Source: Fomitopsis serialis
Taxonomy: Eukaryota; Basidiomycota; Agaricomycetes; Polyporales; Fomitopsidaceae
Direction: 5' to 3'
Assembly: GCF_022376445.1 (NCBI RefSeq)
Contig: NW_025955026.1
Coordinates: forward strand, 155,797 to 219,796
Length of the DNA stretch: 64,000 bases
Position numbers and translations under genes: made by a program. Below are positions 1 to 10,785 of the stretch, piece after piece. The notes beneath the pieces are model-generated. The model had not been told where the DNA came from. It did not search any database and saw only the letters and a program-made list of their open reading frames with translations. Numbering within the stretch: position 1 is the stretch's first letter; each line of letters starts with the position of its first letter.

Positions 1-265
1 GTCTTTTTCACGCATAACCTCCCTATGATTATTTCCTTTCACAGAATGTACGCACTTGTCTGACCACGACTCTGTATTAGTTTCAAGCCTTGGATTAGCA
101 CAACGCAAGGGTGAGCATCGGCAGGCATGACTGCCTCCTCGTGGGACGCCACTGACCAGCGACACAAAGGGCTTCGAAGGTCAAAAGGATGCTGCGGCTG
201 CCCTCTCTCTCACTCTTGTTCATCGTTCATATCCGCCGTCAGCACTTGTGGTCCCATCCCTAGTT
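1..265. other. Upstream region without a supported gene
   Basis: I see no ORF with a convincing start or splice signals in this stretch. It may be the promoter of the small gene that starts at 266. Confidence 0.4.
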
Positions 266-884
266 ATGCCCAGCCTATCTTTTAATGGAGTAAGTGCCTC
301 AACAGATGTACGCTCTGTAAGGTATTGAACCTCCCTTTATCTCACCTTCAGGATATTCTCCTGCTGTCGGCGTTGTACTACCCAAGCGATGGACTGCTCG
401 AACGATCCGTCCCCGTCGTGACGACGTTCGAAGGAGGGAGGGCCTGGGTCGACGTCGAGCGCATCATGACGCGCGACTTCCAGATCTTCTCCCGGACTAT
501 AGCAGTTCGCGACGGCCAGAACAAGCTGCATCGTTTCACGCTGTTCTGGCAGACCCGAACGCACGACAGGCATCCCCGTGCTCTTCGCATCAACGAGCCG
601 GCAAAGGCAGTCGTCCCTGGACATATGTTCCGGGGTGATCTCCTCATCATGCGTATCGGTGTACGCCGTCCATATACGCATCTCACAGACAGCGCGGAGA
701 AGGACTTTGCACGGGCGGCCCTTCGAAAGTACGTACACCCGACATACTTCGCGTCCGGCATGCGCTAATAAGTACGACACCCACCAGATTCCTGATTACC
801 GCGACGCGTATCACGGAGGTGCGCCAGACGAACAACAGCGACATCCGCACGATCCTGCCAGTAGACCTGGACGGGCTTGTCTAA
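266..884 (+). CDS. Small hypothetical protein, three exons
   Basis: My model joins exons 266-289, 352-728 and 788-884 into 165 aa. The ATG at 266 opens MPSLSFNG, followed by a 62-nt intron with a perfect GTAAGT donor. The second intron (729-787) has a GTACGT donor, a GCTAAT branch site and a CACCAG acceptor. All phases close. The long middle exon is rich in charged residues and ends one step before the conserved splice; the last exon adds a short Thr/Asp-rich tail ending in LDGLV. No domain, signal peptide or membrane segment is visible and I do not recognise the family. The repeat copy at 998 starts only about 110 bp downstream of the stop, so the 3' UTR may run into it. Confidence 0.5.
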
Positions 885-997
885 TTCCGGCTACTACTGC
901 GTTGCGCGCAACGTCCAAGGGCTGCTGTCAGCGATTCCGTTTTGTTATCCATACCTCCTTCCCCCATGGTCTCTAGCACCACTCGCGTCTGTCGTCT

Positions 998-2160
998 GTT
1001 TATTCCGCTGCCTCTGCCGTTGTACAATCATGTAAAATGTCTTGTTCTCTAATCTTACTCGTTCACCGACACCATGAGTGCCCCCGAGTCGCGTCCGCGT
1101 GCGACTCGGGGTGTCGATATGTTTTCGAATTCGACATAAGGGCGTCGCGGCGCTAATGACGACTTACGTCATCCTCTCACGCCCCTCGACCTCAGCCCGA
1201 CGACCTGCAGCCCTTCGTGCTACATATGCGGCGCTCAGCGCTCAACGCTCACAGCGTCCACCATCCCGCAGCTGCTGCAGCTCCGTCGCAGCGCCGCCGT
1301 CAATGTCCGTCCGAAGCCCTCCCGGAACGAAGGGACCCGCCAGCTGGCGGGTCGAAGCACGGCGGCTTAGCCCGCGAGGACGTCCGCCAGGTCGACATGG
1401 GGGTCGACATAGGGTGTCGGCGCGACGAATCCCTGCGGAACGTTGGCAGGATGTCGCCTGTTTGCGGGCGATCTGTAAGTGCGCTCTCTCTGCGTGTTCT
1501 AACGCCAAGCTGACCTATATGCAGGAGACTGTCGCCGACGGCGGATTCGCCGCCACCCGAAATCGACCTACAGGGCCAAGACGACGACCACCCCCGCTTC
1601 ACGCCTCGACTGTGGACGCTGTCGCCCTCGATGGATAGCAAACACCTTACCACGTACTTGCCGCGCCGGATGCGCTGGCGAAGGCGACGCTTCATGCGAA
1701 GGTACCCAACTGCAGCCCGTCCGTCGCCCCCGTCTCGCTCCGGTCGTCCGTTTGGTTTCGACCATGCGTTGATGACCGGATGGTGAGCTCCCGCTCTTGA
1801 TGAGCGGTAGAGCGAACCTGCTCGGCGAGCCTCAAGTCACGCTGTCGGTGGAGCGGTACCGTAGGAGGGCCATGCTCGGGCGTGAAGAAGAGGTGCGCGG
1901 TGTGAAATGGAGTCTTTCATTCGGTACTAACTCGTTTCCTCGATGGACTGCAGGCCCCTTACCACGTACCACGTACCTGCCGCGCCGAATGCGATGGCGA
2001 AGGCGACGCCTCGCGCGAAGATATCCGAACTGCAGCCCACACCTCGCCCGCCCATCCGTCGTCCCCGTCTCGCCCCGGTCGTCCGTTTTGGTTTCGACTA
2101 TGCGTTGATGACCGGGTGGTGAGCTCCTGCCCGTGACGAGCGGTAGAGCGAACCTGCTCG
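998..2160 (+). repeat. Dispersed intron-bearing repeat, copy 1
   Basis: This block matches 25445-26240 almost base for base over about 700 bp and 30033-31196 with more divergence. It starts at GTTTATTCCG, as copy 3 does. A perfect 11-bp inverted repeat (CCCCGAGTCGC with its complement) sits near 1083-1112. The block holds a gene fragment with a 50-nt GT-AG intron at 1475-1524 and a second intron at 1893-1953 that has a TACTAAC branch site. Encoded motifs include PPPEIDLQ, VERYRRRA and a C-terminal ALMTGW followed by stop. An internal deletion relative to copy 3 joins the first exons to an early 3' end, and a second partial unit follows in tandem (about 1830-2160). I found no transposase, LTR or target-site duplication. 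It could be a pack-type or otherwise mobilised gene. Confidence 0.85.
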
Positions 2161-2621
2161 GTCCTTTCTATCTCCCGGTCCCCTTCGTCCCCTTGCTCAT
2201 GCCTCTGTCGCTCACCGCCCGGCGCGACTGATTACTTTTGCTCTGACGATTCTTCACTTGCGCCAATCCGCCCTAAAATTCCGTGCACGTTCTTCGAGCG
2301 CCGAAGCACGCCCGCCTGTCAGGCTCACACACACATCGTCAGGCTCGTTCACTTTTAGCTCGAACGCTTACGGGGGCGGCGCGTCACTTCCTACTGCGTC
2401 TTCATACCGGTCACCGTCTCTTCCCTGCATGGTCCTACCGCCTTCTCTTCGACTTCCATCTCTTGTATCTTTGTCTCCCTCTCCCACGTCGGTGTCGGTG
2501 TCCATCTCCACGCCTTCCCGTACGTGAGTATTCATCTCGGCATCGATGTTGACTGTGCGTCGGATTGATGTCTGAATGTAACATTGCTCTGCAGGTGTAT
2601 GATGGCTCTGCGCAGCCAATA
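2161..2621. other. Region between repeat copy 1 and the PPxY gene
   Basis: Only short overlapping ORFs are present. A donor near 2524 (GTGAGT) and an acceptor before 2596 (CTCTGCAG) suggest a 5' leader or first exon of the next gene, but no coding exon can be proved. Confidence 0.35.
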
Positions 2622-3004
2622 ATGTCCGACTCGTCCGAGTCTGTGCTACCACCAGCGTACGCCGACTCCCAGGCGTCGGCTTTCGAACAGTCGATCTGTC
2701 CGCCACCATACGGCCCTCGACTGTTGTCCAGGCCGTCTACTGTTACCTCTGCACTGTCGCCGATACAGTCACTCAGGCTTGCGAGTTCGCTCGTTGACCT
2801 CGCTGCTCCGTACGACGACGACCCCACCCCCGACCCAATCGTACCGCCAAACGACGCCTGCTTTTGGATCCGAACCTAGATGTCCCGCTACACGATGAAC
2901 TGCTGCCTGAAGTGTGTCCCGCACTGCCATTCGACCTACAAAAGTTGTCGCCAGCACGCTCTCACCTGGGGATCCGGCATTCCTTGGCGGCCTCGACCTC
3001 GTAG
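2622..3004 (+). CDS. Small acidic PPxY-motif protein, one-base frameshift
   Basis: From the ATG at 2622 the protein starts MSDSSESVLPPAYADS and carries two PPxY motifs (PPAY about residue 10, PPPY about residue 26), the type bound by WW domains of Nedd4/Rsp5 ubiquitin ligases. An Asp-rich stretch follows. Near 2850-2858 the frame changes: a first frame stops at 2879, while the -1 frame runs on through an acidic, Leu/Pro-rich segment to the TAG at 3002-3004. One extra C in the run at about 2850 would make a single 127-aa protein. A 5' exon may precede, as the frame is open back to an acceptor at about 2595. I do not recognise the family; a PY adaptor role is inference. Confidence 0.4.
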
Positions 3005-4864
3005 CTTCACTCTTCAACGCATGGGTGGATGTTTGTTATGCCGCCCCAGTCCTTGAACATAGTGCTCAGCCGGAGAGGACTGCCACATTATTCTCGCCGA
3101 CTCCGTCGGGCCACCCACGCGTCCTGTGCCCCGCACTGCCCGTCATGTTTCTGCGCTCAGCCCTGGACCAAGGCCAGCGTGGGTACTGTGCCGGGCCGTA
3201 ATATTTCACCTTCGCTGCCAGCGGCGTGGGCGAGAAACTCGTCGCACGTCGGACTCGGCGCGTCATCGCGTCGTAGTGATTACATACCACTTCTTTTTCT
3301 TTTTCTGCTCGTCTCGCTGCATCGCTGAACGCATTTCTCTACGGACACGTACGATACGAATCCCCACTATACTATCGACTCTACCCGCGCGCTTGCGATG
3401 AACCAGAAGGCGGAGACGCAGACCATCCGTAGGACACCGCAGAATCGAGTGCCGCACCTGCTGGGGGCCCAGGTCGCGATCGTAATATGTACTGTTCGCA
3501 GCTACCAACCTCACGCCGAGTCTACGATCTGCGGTTCGAAGCCGGAAGGGCACTCAAGGGACGTCCGTCGCCCATAAGGGTGTTCATGTGGCTGCTGTAC
3601 AATAGTTTCCTTTTTCGGTATCATTCCTTCCCGTTGTGTGTGGGTTTGTCGTCGCACGCACGTCTCCTCTCCGACAGCGGCAGGGATGCATTCCTCTGTG
3701 AGCAACTCTTGCATAGGTATTACGACCGATTTTCTGACCAACATCCTATCGATCGCAACCGCCATAGTCAGGTGCAAGGTTGGGTCGTGTGATATGGTCA
3801 ACGCGATGACGTGGCAGTGGCACACCTGGCGTTGTGCTTGGGCAGATCTAGGCACCGCACAATGCAAGTTCTTAGACTTAAGAACGATACGCGGCCCCAA
3901 TGACATCCTAGGTCTTTACGTCGACTTCACGGCGACACACATAGTAGGCGATCCTGCACGTCCGTGTATTTCTCGTCGTGTCACCGTCGTGTACTAAGGC
4001 AGTCCACATTCATTGCAGTGCCTCTATTTGAGCAATGATTCCTCAAGCATTGACGGGTCGCGGTCCCGACTGCTCTAATCGCACTGCGGCAGGCTGCCCT
4101 ACCAAGACCTTGGATGTCGGCATCGCCCCTTGCGCCACTGAACTCGACCGGATCCCGCAGCTCGCAGCCGGAGCTGTTGTCACCGATCCCGCTGACTCCC
4201 GCCCCGCTGCAAATGAAGCGGACGGCGATGTAGCTCTCCTCATTATACCGGGCCCGGGGCCGAAATCGCAGCAAGAAATTGATGCGTTCCTGCAGCCGCT
4301 GATGAGCGAGATTTGTCAGCAAGTCTTCGTTCTGTTTTCGCCGGAGGTGTTGCTAATGCTCTATTTGACAGCCACTGATACGGGGACCTCAGGCTGATAA
4401 AGGCGGACGATGAGTTAGTCTCCCATCAGTAGGACGTGGGCAAGATAACAAAGAAGCAGGACGGTTCGCGATGCGTCCTACGTACTGTACGTGATTGTTG
4501 AGAGTCACAGCGACCCACGGCTGACTAGACGTATTACGATGGAAAGCCTTGAATGTGGTGATAACGAAATGAACGAAATGCGTAGAGGCTGGGGGGTTGA
4601 TAGAGGCTTGACAAACGTAAATGGAATGGCATGCAGAGGGGCACCATTATAGGAGGTGCGTCGGTGCGGCATGGGATTCAACAGGCGCATCTACGACAAT
4701 GAGACAGATCTAGTGAGTGCAAATCTAAGCCTCAGTCCGCTCGCGATATGTCGCCACCCTGCACACAGACAGAGGAGGGCTCGTCAGGTACATCTTCAGA
4801 TCGCCATGAACCTTCTTCTTGACGAAGAGACGGAGGGACCAAAAATCTTCTGTCTACAATGTGA
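3005..4864. other. Gene-poor stretch with a possible transposase remnant
   Basis: Many short overlapping ORFs but no consistent exon chain. The one recognisable item is the transposase-like motif described at 4215-4340. A short ORF at 3638-3997 lacks any recognisable motif. Confidence 0.4.
4215..4340 (+). mobile_element. Possible Plavaka/Tnp2-type transposase fragment
   Basis: Within an ATG-started 120-codon ORF (4035-4397) lies the string PGPGPKSQQEIDAFLQPLM. It resembles the IPGP...D.FL.PL signature found in basidiomycete Plavaka and Tnp2 (CACTA-like) transposases. Only this stretch of about 25 residues matches, and none of the flanking transposase domains is visible, so this is at best a relic. 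It could also be chance. Confidence 0.3.
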
Positions 4865-5660
4865 TTAAGAATTCTGCGCAAGGGAGTCATTCGTAGCTCT
4901 TACCACATGAGGAACTCGCACAACGTAAACTTCCTTCGCCCCTTCCAACTTGTCGTGGTAGTGGTCGTACAAGTAATCTTTGCGGGTAGTCAGGCCTCGT
5001 CGCAGACGGATAATTTGGGGCGCACATACTGTAGATAACTGGGTCGAGTTCATGGCTCAGTTCTTCATCATTGTCGACGACATACTGAAAGTCTACGAAG
5101 AGCGAACTGCCTTCGTCCGTGTTCCCGTCGTCATGTGCGTCATTCCCTCCCACGGGAGTCCTCACATCTGTACCTTGCCCAACAGTACCACCTTGCTGGT
5201 CATATTCGGCGTCCGACTCGTCCTCACCTCGCAGTCGCGCATTGCCACTCAAGTCGTTCTCCGATAGTTGGCCATTGAGTGGCAACGTCGACATGTTGAG
5301 CGTACCAGGTAGGTCAAGGGCCTGCGGAGCTCCGTCGTTGTGGGACTGACTATCCACGTTACCATCCCATGGAAGATTCTCGTCGTCGTCCGATTCGCAG
5401 ACATCGAAGGACAGCCTACTGAAGTCGCCCGACGAGCTTGTCCATTCAATGATGAACGCTGGACCTCCATCTAGCTCAAAGTGGCGCTACGAACAATAAT
5501 AGGCTATAGCTGGGTTCACGTCATAGTGATTGCCACTCACGATACGAGCACGGACCTCGAGGTAGAGGGCATCCCCCGGCAAGGCGGAGGGGCCCAACAC
5601 CGCATACGTAAGGATAACCCTCTCGTCAGACACGTCTATGTCATCGAATACAGCGGACAT
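4865..5660 (-). CDS. Acidic orphan protein, three exons
   Basis: The minus-strand model uses exons 5660-5541, 5486-5030 and 4977-4865, with introns of 54 and 52 nt. Phases close and give 229 aa. The N-terminus is MSAVFDDIDVSDERVILTY. The middle is strongly acidic (runs of Asp and Glu around the FDVCESDDDE motif and again near residue 130) and the C-terminal exon carries a YDHYHDKLEGAKEV motif. No known domain, signal peptide or membrane segment is visible. A secreted or metabolic role is unlikely from composition; an acidic nuclear or scaffold protein is possible but unproved. The clean splice sites with GTGAGT and GTATGT donors make it more convincing than the surrounding ORFs. Confidence 0.6.
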
Positions 5661-8600
5661 GGTGTGGTGGCGGAATTTTGAGACAGACGTAGTATGCAGA
5701 TGTGGACGTACTTGAGCCTTGCGAGCGTGGCGACTCGAAATTTTGCGTTGTGCCTTATCTAGTGCATCCCCCCGCCCCAGTCAGAAGAGCTGCCTTTTCT
5801 TTTGCTTTTCTTCTGCATCGAGTTAGAGCCATTAATGGCGTTCAATAACGTTAAATGTTAAATGTTAAACGTTAAACGTTAAGCGCTTGCGCGCCTGTGG
5901 TCAAAACGCAAGGACGTTACATGTTACACGTACGACGAGTACTACAAGGGCGACCTGCAAGTTGCTGCCCACTCGTTCCCACTGTCTTTTCCTTGCTGTC
6001 CCCTGCGACACCGCCGTGTCTCGGGTCGTTCTTGCTCGTCGCACTCTCTCCTGTGTCGTCTGTGTTCGCCTGCGCCGCTTGCTCCCCGTGTCGACATGCT
6101 GCGCTGCAAGATGGCACTTCCTCCGTCCTCTTCCAACCTGGAATCGAGCCTGACGGTCATAGGTGAGCACTTAGTGCAGACTGCAGAGGAGCTGACCGGA
6201 TTTCTTCCGGGGGGACACATTGCTCAGCTACACCGACGTGAGCGCCAGACGCAGACGACGAATGAGCAGCGCGTAGTACGTACCGGCATAACAAAGTGAA
6301 GCCGAGCCCGTGTCGTCAATGACGGACCAATTAATGACGCGGCAGACGAGTAACGGTCGGCTCGTCAGACAGTCTCACCTTTTATACAGCGCACCATGGC
6401 AGTCAGTCGCCGATTTTACGCTGCACAACACATGCGCCGAGACGCGGCAGACGCAAGTGAGAAGCAATTTTATCGCCAATATCCGTGTGCAGTGCTCACC
6501 TGGCCGTTGCAGTGCTCCTCCGCGCCCCTCTTCCCTTGTCCGCTCAACATGTGGGACCCTCTCCGCGCCTTCGTTCGCTCCTGTCTATGCCCTCCGATTG
6601 CCATCCATCCGAACGACCGCTCTCACCCTCTCTGTCTCGTTCGCCGGATGCCGATCCGTGCGTGTCGGCCCACGTCCTTGGCGACGTTCGTGTGTGCATG
6701 ACGCGTGCTGCGTCGCAAGCCGATACGTGGCGGCTTCGATAGTCGTGGTAGAGTGGGGAGCGTTGTGGTCGAGTAGGGACCGTCGTGGTCGAGTAGTGAC
6801 CGCTCGGGACGGTCGTGTGCCATGGCTGGCGCAGCGGGGGCAACGGGACAGAGATCAGAGGCCGCAGACGATAGAAGAGAGGCGATCAGGGCGCATCGAG
6901 GGCACAGGGAAGCCGTGCCGCGGATAGCACGACCACACGGTAAGGACATCGTCATCTATTGTCATTCATCTGAAAAACCTTCTGAAAATCGTGAGCAGCG
7001 GCCTACGAGTCTGTCGGAGTATGCTGAGCTCATTTGCTCCGTCGGATGCATCGTATCGCCGACGGGAGGATGGCTGCGGTTACCTGTGTCCGGATCGCTC
7101 GCCACCCCGAACTGGCACTACAATGGAGGCGTGGGTGAGTAAATGTGGACATGCGTGGTGTGCGGATGGGACGAACGGCGTCGTCCCGCCCCTGCTCCCC
7201 CCGCCTGAGCACGCCAGTCCGCCTGTCGTGTCGGTGCTGCGCGCCGTCGGGCTTGCGAAGGATCTTGCCCTTTAGCTCTTCTTTTCATATATTCTTTCAG
7301 CTCGTCGCCGGTCTTTTGTGTGCCAGTGTCTCGCATCAGCATTCGCGCGTGTTATGCGCTCAGCACTGGCACTTACAATACCGCATCCACATTCAGGACC
7401 GACTTCGACCCCGGCCGACCCGACATTCAGCTGCTCGGTGTACTCGCTCTCGCTGTTGTGCCTGATCCGCCCATTATGGGCGATCGTTCTCACTGTCGCG
7501 GGTCACAGTCGGTGCGGGCGAGTTCACGGTTGGCGACATGGTCGAGAATGGATCTGGGTTCGTGGAGTGTCGTGGAAACGGCTCACAGTAGGTTCACACT
7601 CTTGTCCAGCATCGACTGTCCTCACATACATACCATCAGCCAAAGACAGCTGCAGTCGACAAGCCAGATAGCGGTAATCACCCTGCAGAAGGCTGGACGT
7701 GTCGCATTTATGCCGCAGAAAATCGGCTCGATCTACTTATCAATAAAGGTAGACACGACGCTCATTCCTGCTTGCGTACGACGCTCATGACGATACCGTT
7801 GATTTTGCGAAGTGCAAGTCGAACCTGCGCGGCGCCATCATCGAGGGTTGTCCCTGCGACGTCGCACCAGTTCTTGGCCAAGATGGACAAAGACCACTCG
7901 TACTGTACCTCGACATAGGGGGATTCAGTCGGTCTAATCCATGAACGAAATTGATCGGTATGTTTCGCCATCGTCCTACTGCCTTCAATGTTGTACAACA
8001 TGCCCCTGACTTTAAGGTCTTATGCCACATGTTCTACGTCCATCTATCCTACATATTAGTGCGTGTAGTATGTTCTCTTCCGTCGCCGCGCAAGCAATAT
8101 CAATACGACAAGAATTGTATCTCAGAGTAATAACAATCAGTACAGTAAATGAAACTGGAGGCATGATGAAGCGGAGCTACCGATCTCGGGATGCACGCGC
8201 GCAGCTACGTACACAAAGGTGAACAACCGGGCCACGCCCAATGACGTCAAATAAGTGGTAGCGGACGGGAGGGGTAAGAAAGGTAAGGTAGGGAAAGAGA
8301 CGGTCGCTATCCGGTGCGACATTCAAACGACCGATGGGCCTAACCGATGCCAGTGAGTAACGCTGCTCAGCAGGCGCTCGCCCGCCGCAAAATTGCTGCG
8401 CTCGGGCGGACGCCGTGACTGGTCTGGAAGGCTCGGGAAGTCCCGAACTCAGTACTCGGCGTTGGTTTCAGCAAGCGCCGAGGACTCGTCCTCCTGCTGG
8501 TACTGCTTCAGTAAACCGTCCTGACACCGAGGGTGCGTCGAACTAACAGGAAGTGGACATGGTAAGTTCACGATGTTGTCCAGCACTGGGAGGCGGGTAA

Positions 8601-8719
8601 ACTCTGAGTTCCCCGCTGTCTCGATAGTACGCGATGAAGACTCTGGGTCCCATCGCAGGCCACGGTGTGTCTCTCTTCGCCAGAAGGGACAGCTTGTCGA
8701 CCTGCCCTCCTATAATCAC
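5661..8719. other. Long region without a resolvable gene
   Basis: There are scattered exon-like pieces, for example an ATG at about 6111 opening MALPPSSSNLESSLTVI just before a GTGAGC donor, and an open minus-strand stretch at 7762-8001. I could not chain them into a gene. Short imperfect tandem copies of a GTGGTCGAGTAG unit lie near 6740-6800. The 5' exons of the gene at 8720 probably lie at about 8350-8570, ending at a GTAAGT donor near 8560. Confidence 0.35.
5826..5883 (+). repeat. GTTAAA-type short tandem repeat
   Basis: Five to six degenerate copies of a 7-nt unit (GTTAAAT/GTTAAAC) stand in an otherwise GC-rich region. AACGTT palindromes recur inside. This is not the fungal telomere unit TTAGGG. 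The function is unknown. Confidence 0.6.
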
Positions 8720-10785
8720 AGACCCCCCTTTTCTGCAATGCCGACGGAAGGGAGTCGCCGAAGGCAGCGGACCCTGCTCCACTAATTGTCACGCCGCAAA
8801 ATATCGGTACGGGCCATCTTCTCGAATGCGATACCACTCATTGCGGCAACATAGCCAGGATCACTTGGCGCGACGCCGTAGCAGCCGCTAAGACATCGGA
8901 CAAGAAATATGTCATTACCTCGCCCAATGTCGACTACGTGCCCCTGCCCGTTTTGGGTCGGATCGAGGTGTTCGTGAGGTCGGACGGACGATACGGGATC
9001 GAGGATCCGTTCCAGCATCCTCAGCTCTTCGCATCAAGTTGGCCGCATATGGTCATGATCCTCCGCCGTCCAGAGGATCCTAGTGATCCCCGCCAAGCCA
9101 TATGGTGGACTCCGAGTGCGATTGACTTTTCACGCTTCGACAACTGCGTCGTCTTCGGTCTCGGGAAGCTACTCAAGGAGTGTCTCAAGCCGCTGGCTTC
9201 CTTAGTGGCCTCCTGCAGCGAACGCACTTCCCGCTACTGCTTCGAGCACAAGCCCCCGCGATGCAGGATTCATTATCTCGAGAGTTCGATGCGTCTAGCT
9301 ATGGGCCGTCTACTCGACATACCCGCCACCTTTCGCGATACTGTCATCCAAGTAGCAAGCCTGCAACGGTTTTGGCTCGAATGCATGGCATGGCTGGACT
9401 GGATGGAGTGTTGTCAAGATGCAGCGGTCGTGGCTGACATGAAGAGACCGTGTGCCGTCAAACGCGGAGTTATCGGTGCATTCACGAATGATCCCTCCAC
9501 TGTACAACGACTCAGCGCAACGGGGATTCCTGTCTGGTTTCTACGCTTTCCAGAGCAGATCGTTGGCCAGAACGAGCTTGTCATCCGTAAAGTGGTGCCC
9601 ATAGAGCCAGCGAGCTCCGTCGTGACAAACGGCGATCTCATCGGGAAACGTGTCTACGTTGGTCTCGTCGGAGAATCCCACATAGCGTCGCTGGCGCGTA
9701 CTCAGCACATCTACAACGATTTCGAAGTGACCCCGATGCCAGATGTGGAGCAAGTAACAATGCCAGCGTACCCAGATGGCAGCTCACGCTACAAACCTTG
9801 TACGTCCTGACGCCATGTACTGTTACTCGTCGCTGACAGTTAGCGCACAGATCCTGTTACCTCTCCGAGGCAAACTCACGCAGGCCGCGTGGCCCTTGGA
9901 GCCGATTTTTCCCCCATGATCGACCCCCTCTTGCCACCTCCCATTCCCGGGTTCGCCGCGGCAGCTAAAACCACTCGATATAATCACATCAGTGCGAAGG
10001 GGAAATGGGGCTATTTCTTACCCCGATCAGACTGGTTCCTGGGGGTCAAGGACGAGCAAAAGAGGCAACGATACCTTTCAGCCTGGCTTGATCTCCGAGT
10101 CCCGTGGATGTATGTCCTCAGCTGTCGCAACGCGACAGTTCCTCGCACTCTTTCGTCGCAGCTCTGGCGCGACTATCTCCAGAATGCTCGGGACGTCCTT
10201 TCCTCGGGCAGCACCACGACTCGTGCCGGTGAACGACGATCTCATCTCGCCGCCATCTTAACGAAGGTTTTACCTCCCTCGGCACTCAGCGCTCGGACCG
10301 GCGGCACCATCCAGTGGATGGAGCATAGCTTTGACGGCCACATGCCCTCTCGGCTTTGGCCACAAGTCTTGTGGGAGCTTCACGAAGTCGCCTTTCGGTA
10401 CGAATTGCTGGAATTAGACCGGGTTATGGTCCCGAATGCAGCACGCTCAGGGCCAGATGCTGAATCCGAAGAGGTTACGCGTGAGGCGTTGATTTGTGCC
10501 ATCTTCCCTGGAGCATGCAGCTTGCAGGTCTCTGATCTCGCTGCTGCCCAGCAAGGCCTTGCCTCCGAACAACGTGGCGAACGTGGTAAGGCACTGGATA
10601 GGTGGCTTCACGTCGTGCGGCGATGGCCCCGCTGTCCTGATTCTCTGCGTAACTGCACCAGGCTTGAGTACCAGTTCGCGGAAGGACAGATGAACTACGT
10701 CGAACGAGTTTTAGTGCATTATTATGTGGAGACGTTTTTCGAATGGGCCGGCCGTCTTCCTGTCCTTCCTCGACGTTACCCCTAG
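8720..10785 (+). CDS. Basidiomycete-expanded family protein of unknown function
   Basis: Two exons are clear: about 8720-9799 and 9851-10785, split by a 51-nt intron (GTACGT...CGCACAG) that closes in phase. The first exon starts at a CACAG acceptor, so at least one 5' exon lies upstream. The protein of about 670 visible residues has the hallmarks of a large mushroom family: GVIGAFTNDPSTVQRL followed by GIPVWFLR, then KGKWGYFLPRSDWFLGVKDE, QRYLSAWL and an FEWAGRLP.LPRRYP C-terminus. I recognise this layout from many Agaricomycete predicted proteins but know no function. No signal peptide or membrane helix is visible. The frame is intact across both exons, so the gene looks alive. Confidence 0.65.

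Noticed and set aside
1115..1135. tRNA-like B box (GTTTTCGAATTCG) suggesting a SINE
   Set aside because: No matching A box or tRNA fold nearby, and the repeat holds spliceosomal introns, which SINEs do not.
1242..1695. Minus-strand ORFs repeated identically at 25589-25949
   Set aside because: They occur in both copies only because the repeat is near-identical; the sense strand carries the introns and conserved motifs.
998..2160. Repeat family as an LTR or classical TIR DNA transposon
   Set aside because: No long terminal repeats, no transposase or integrase motif, and no matching terminal inverted repeats or target-site duplication could be found by eye.
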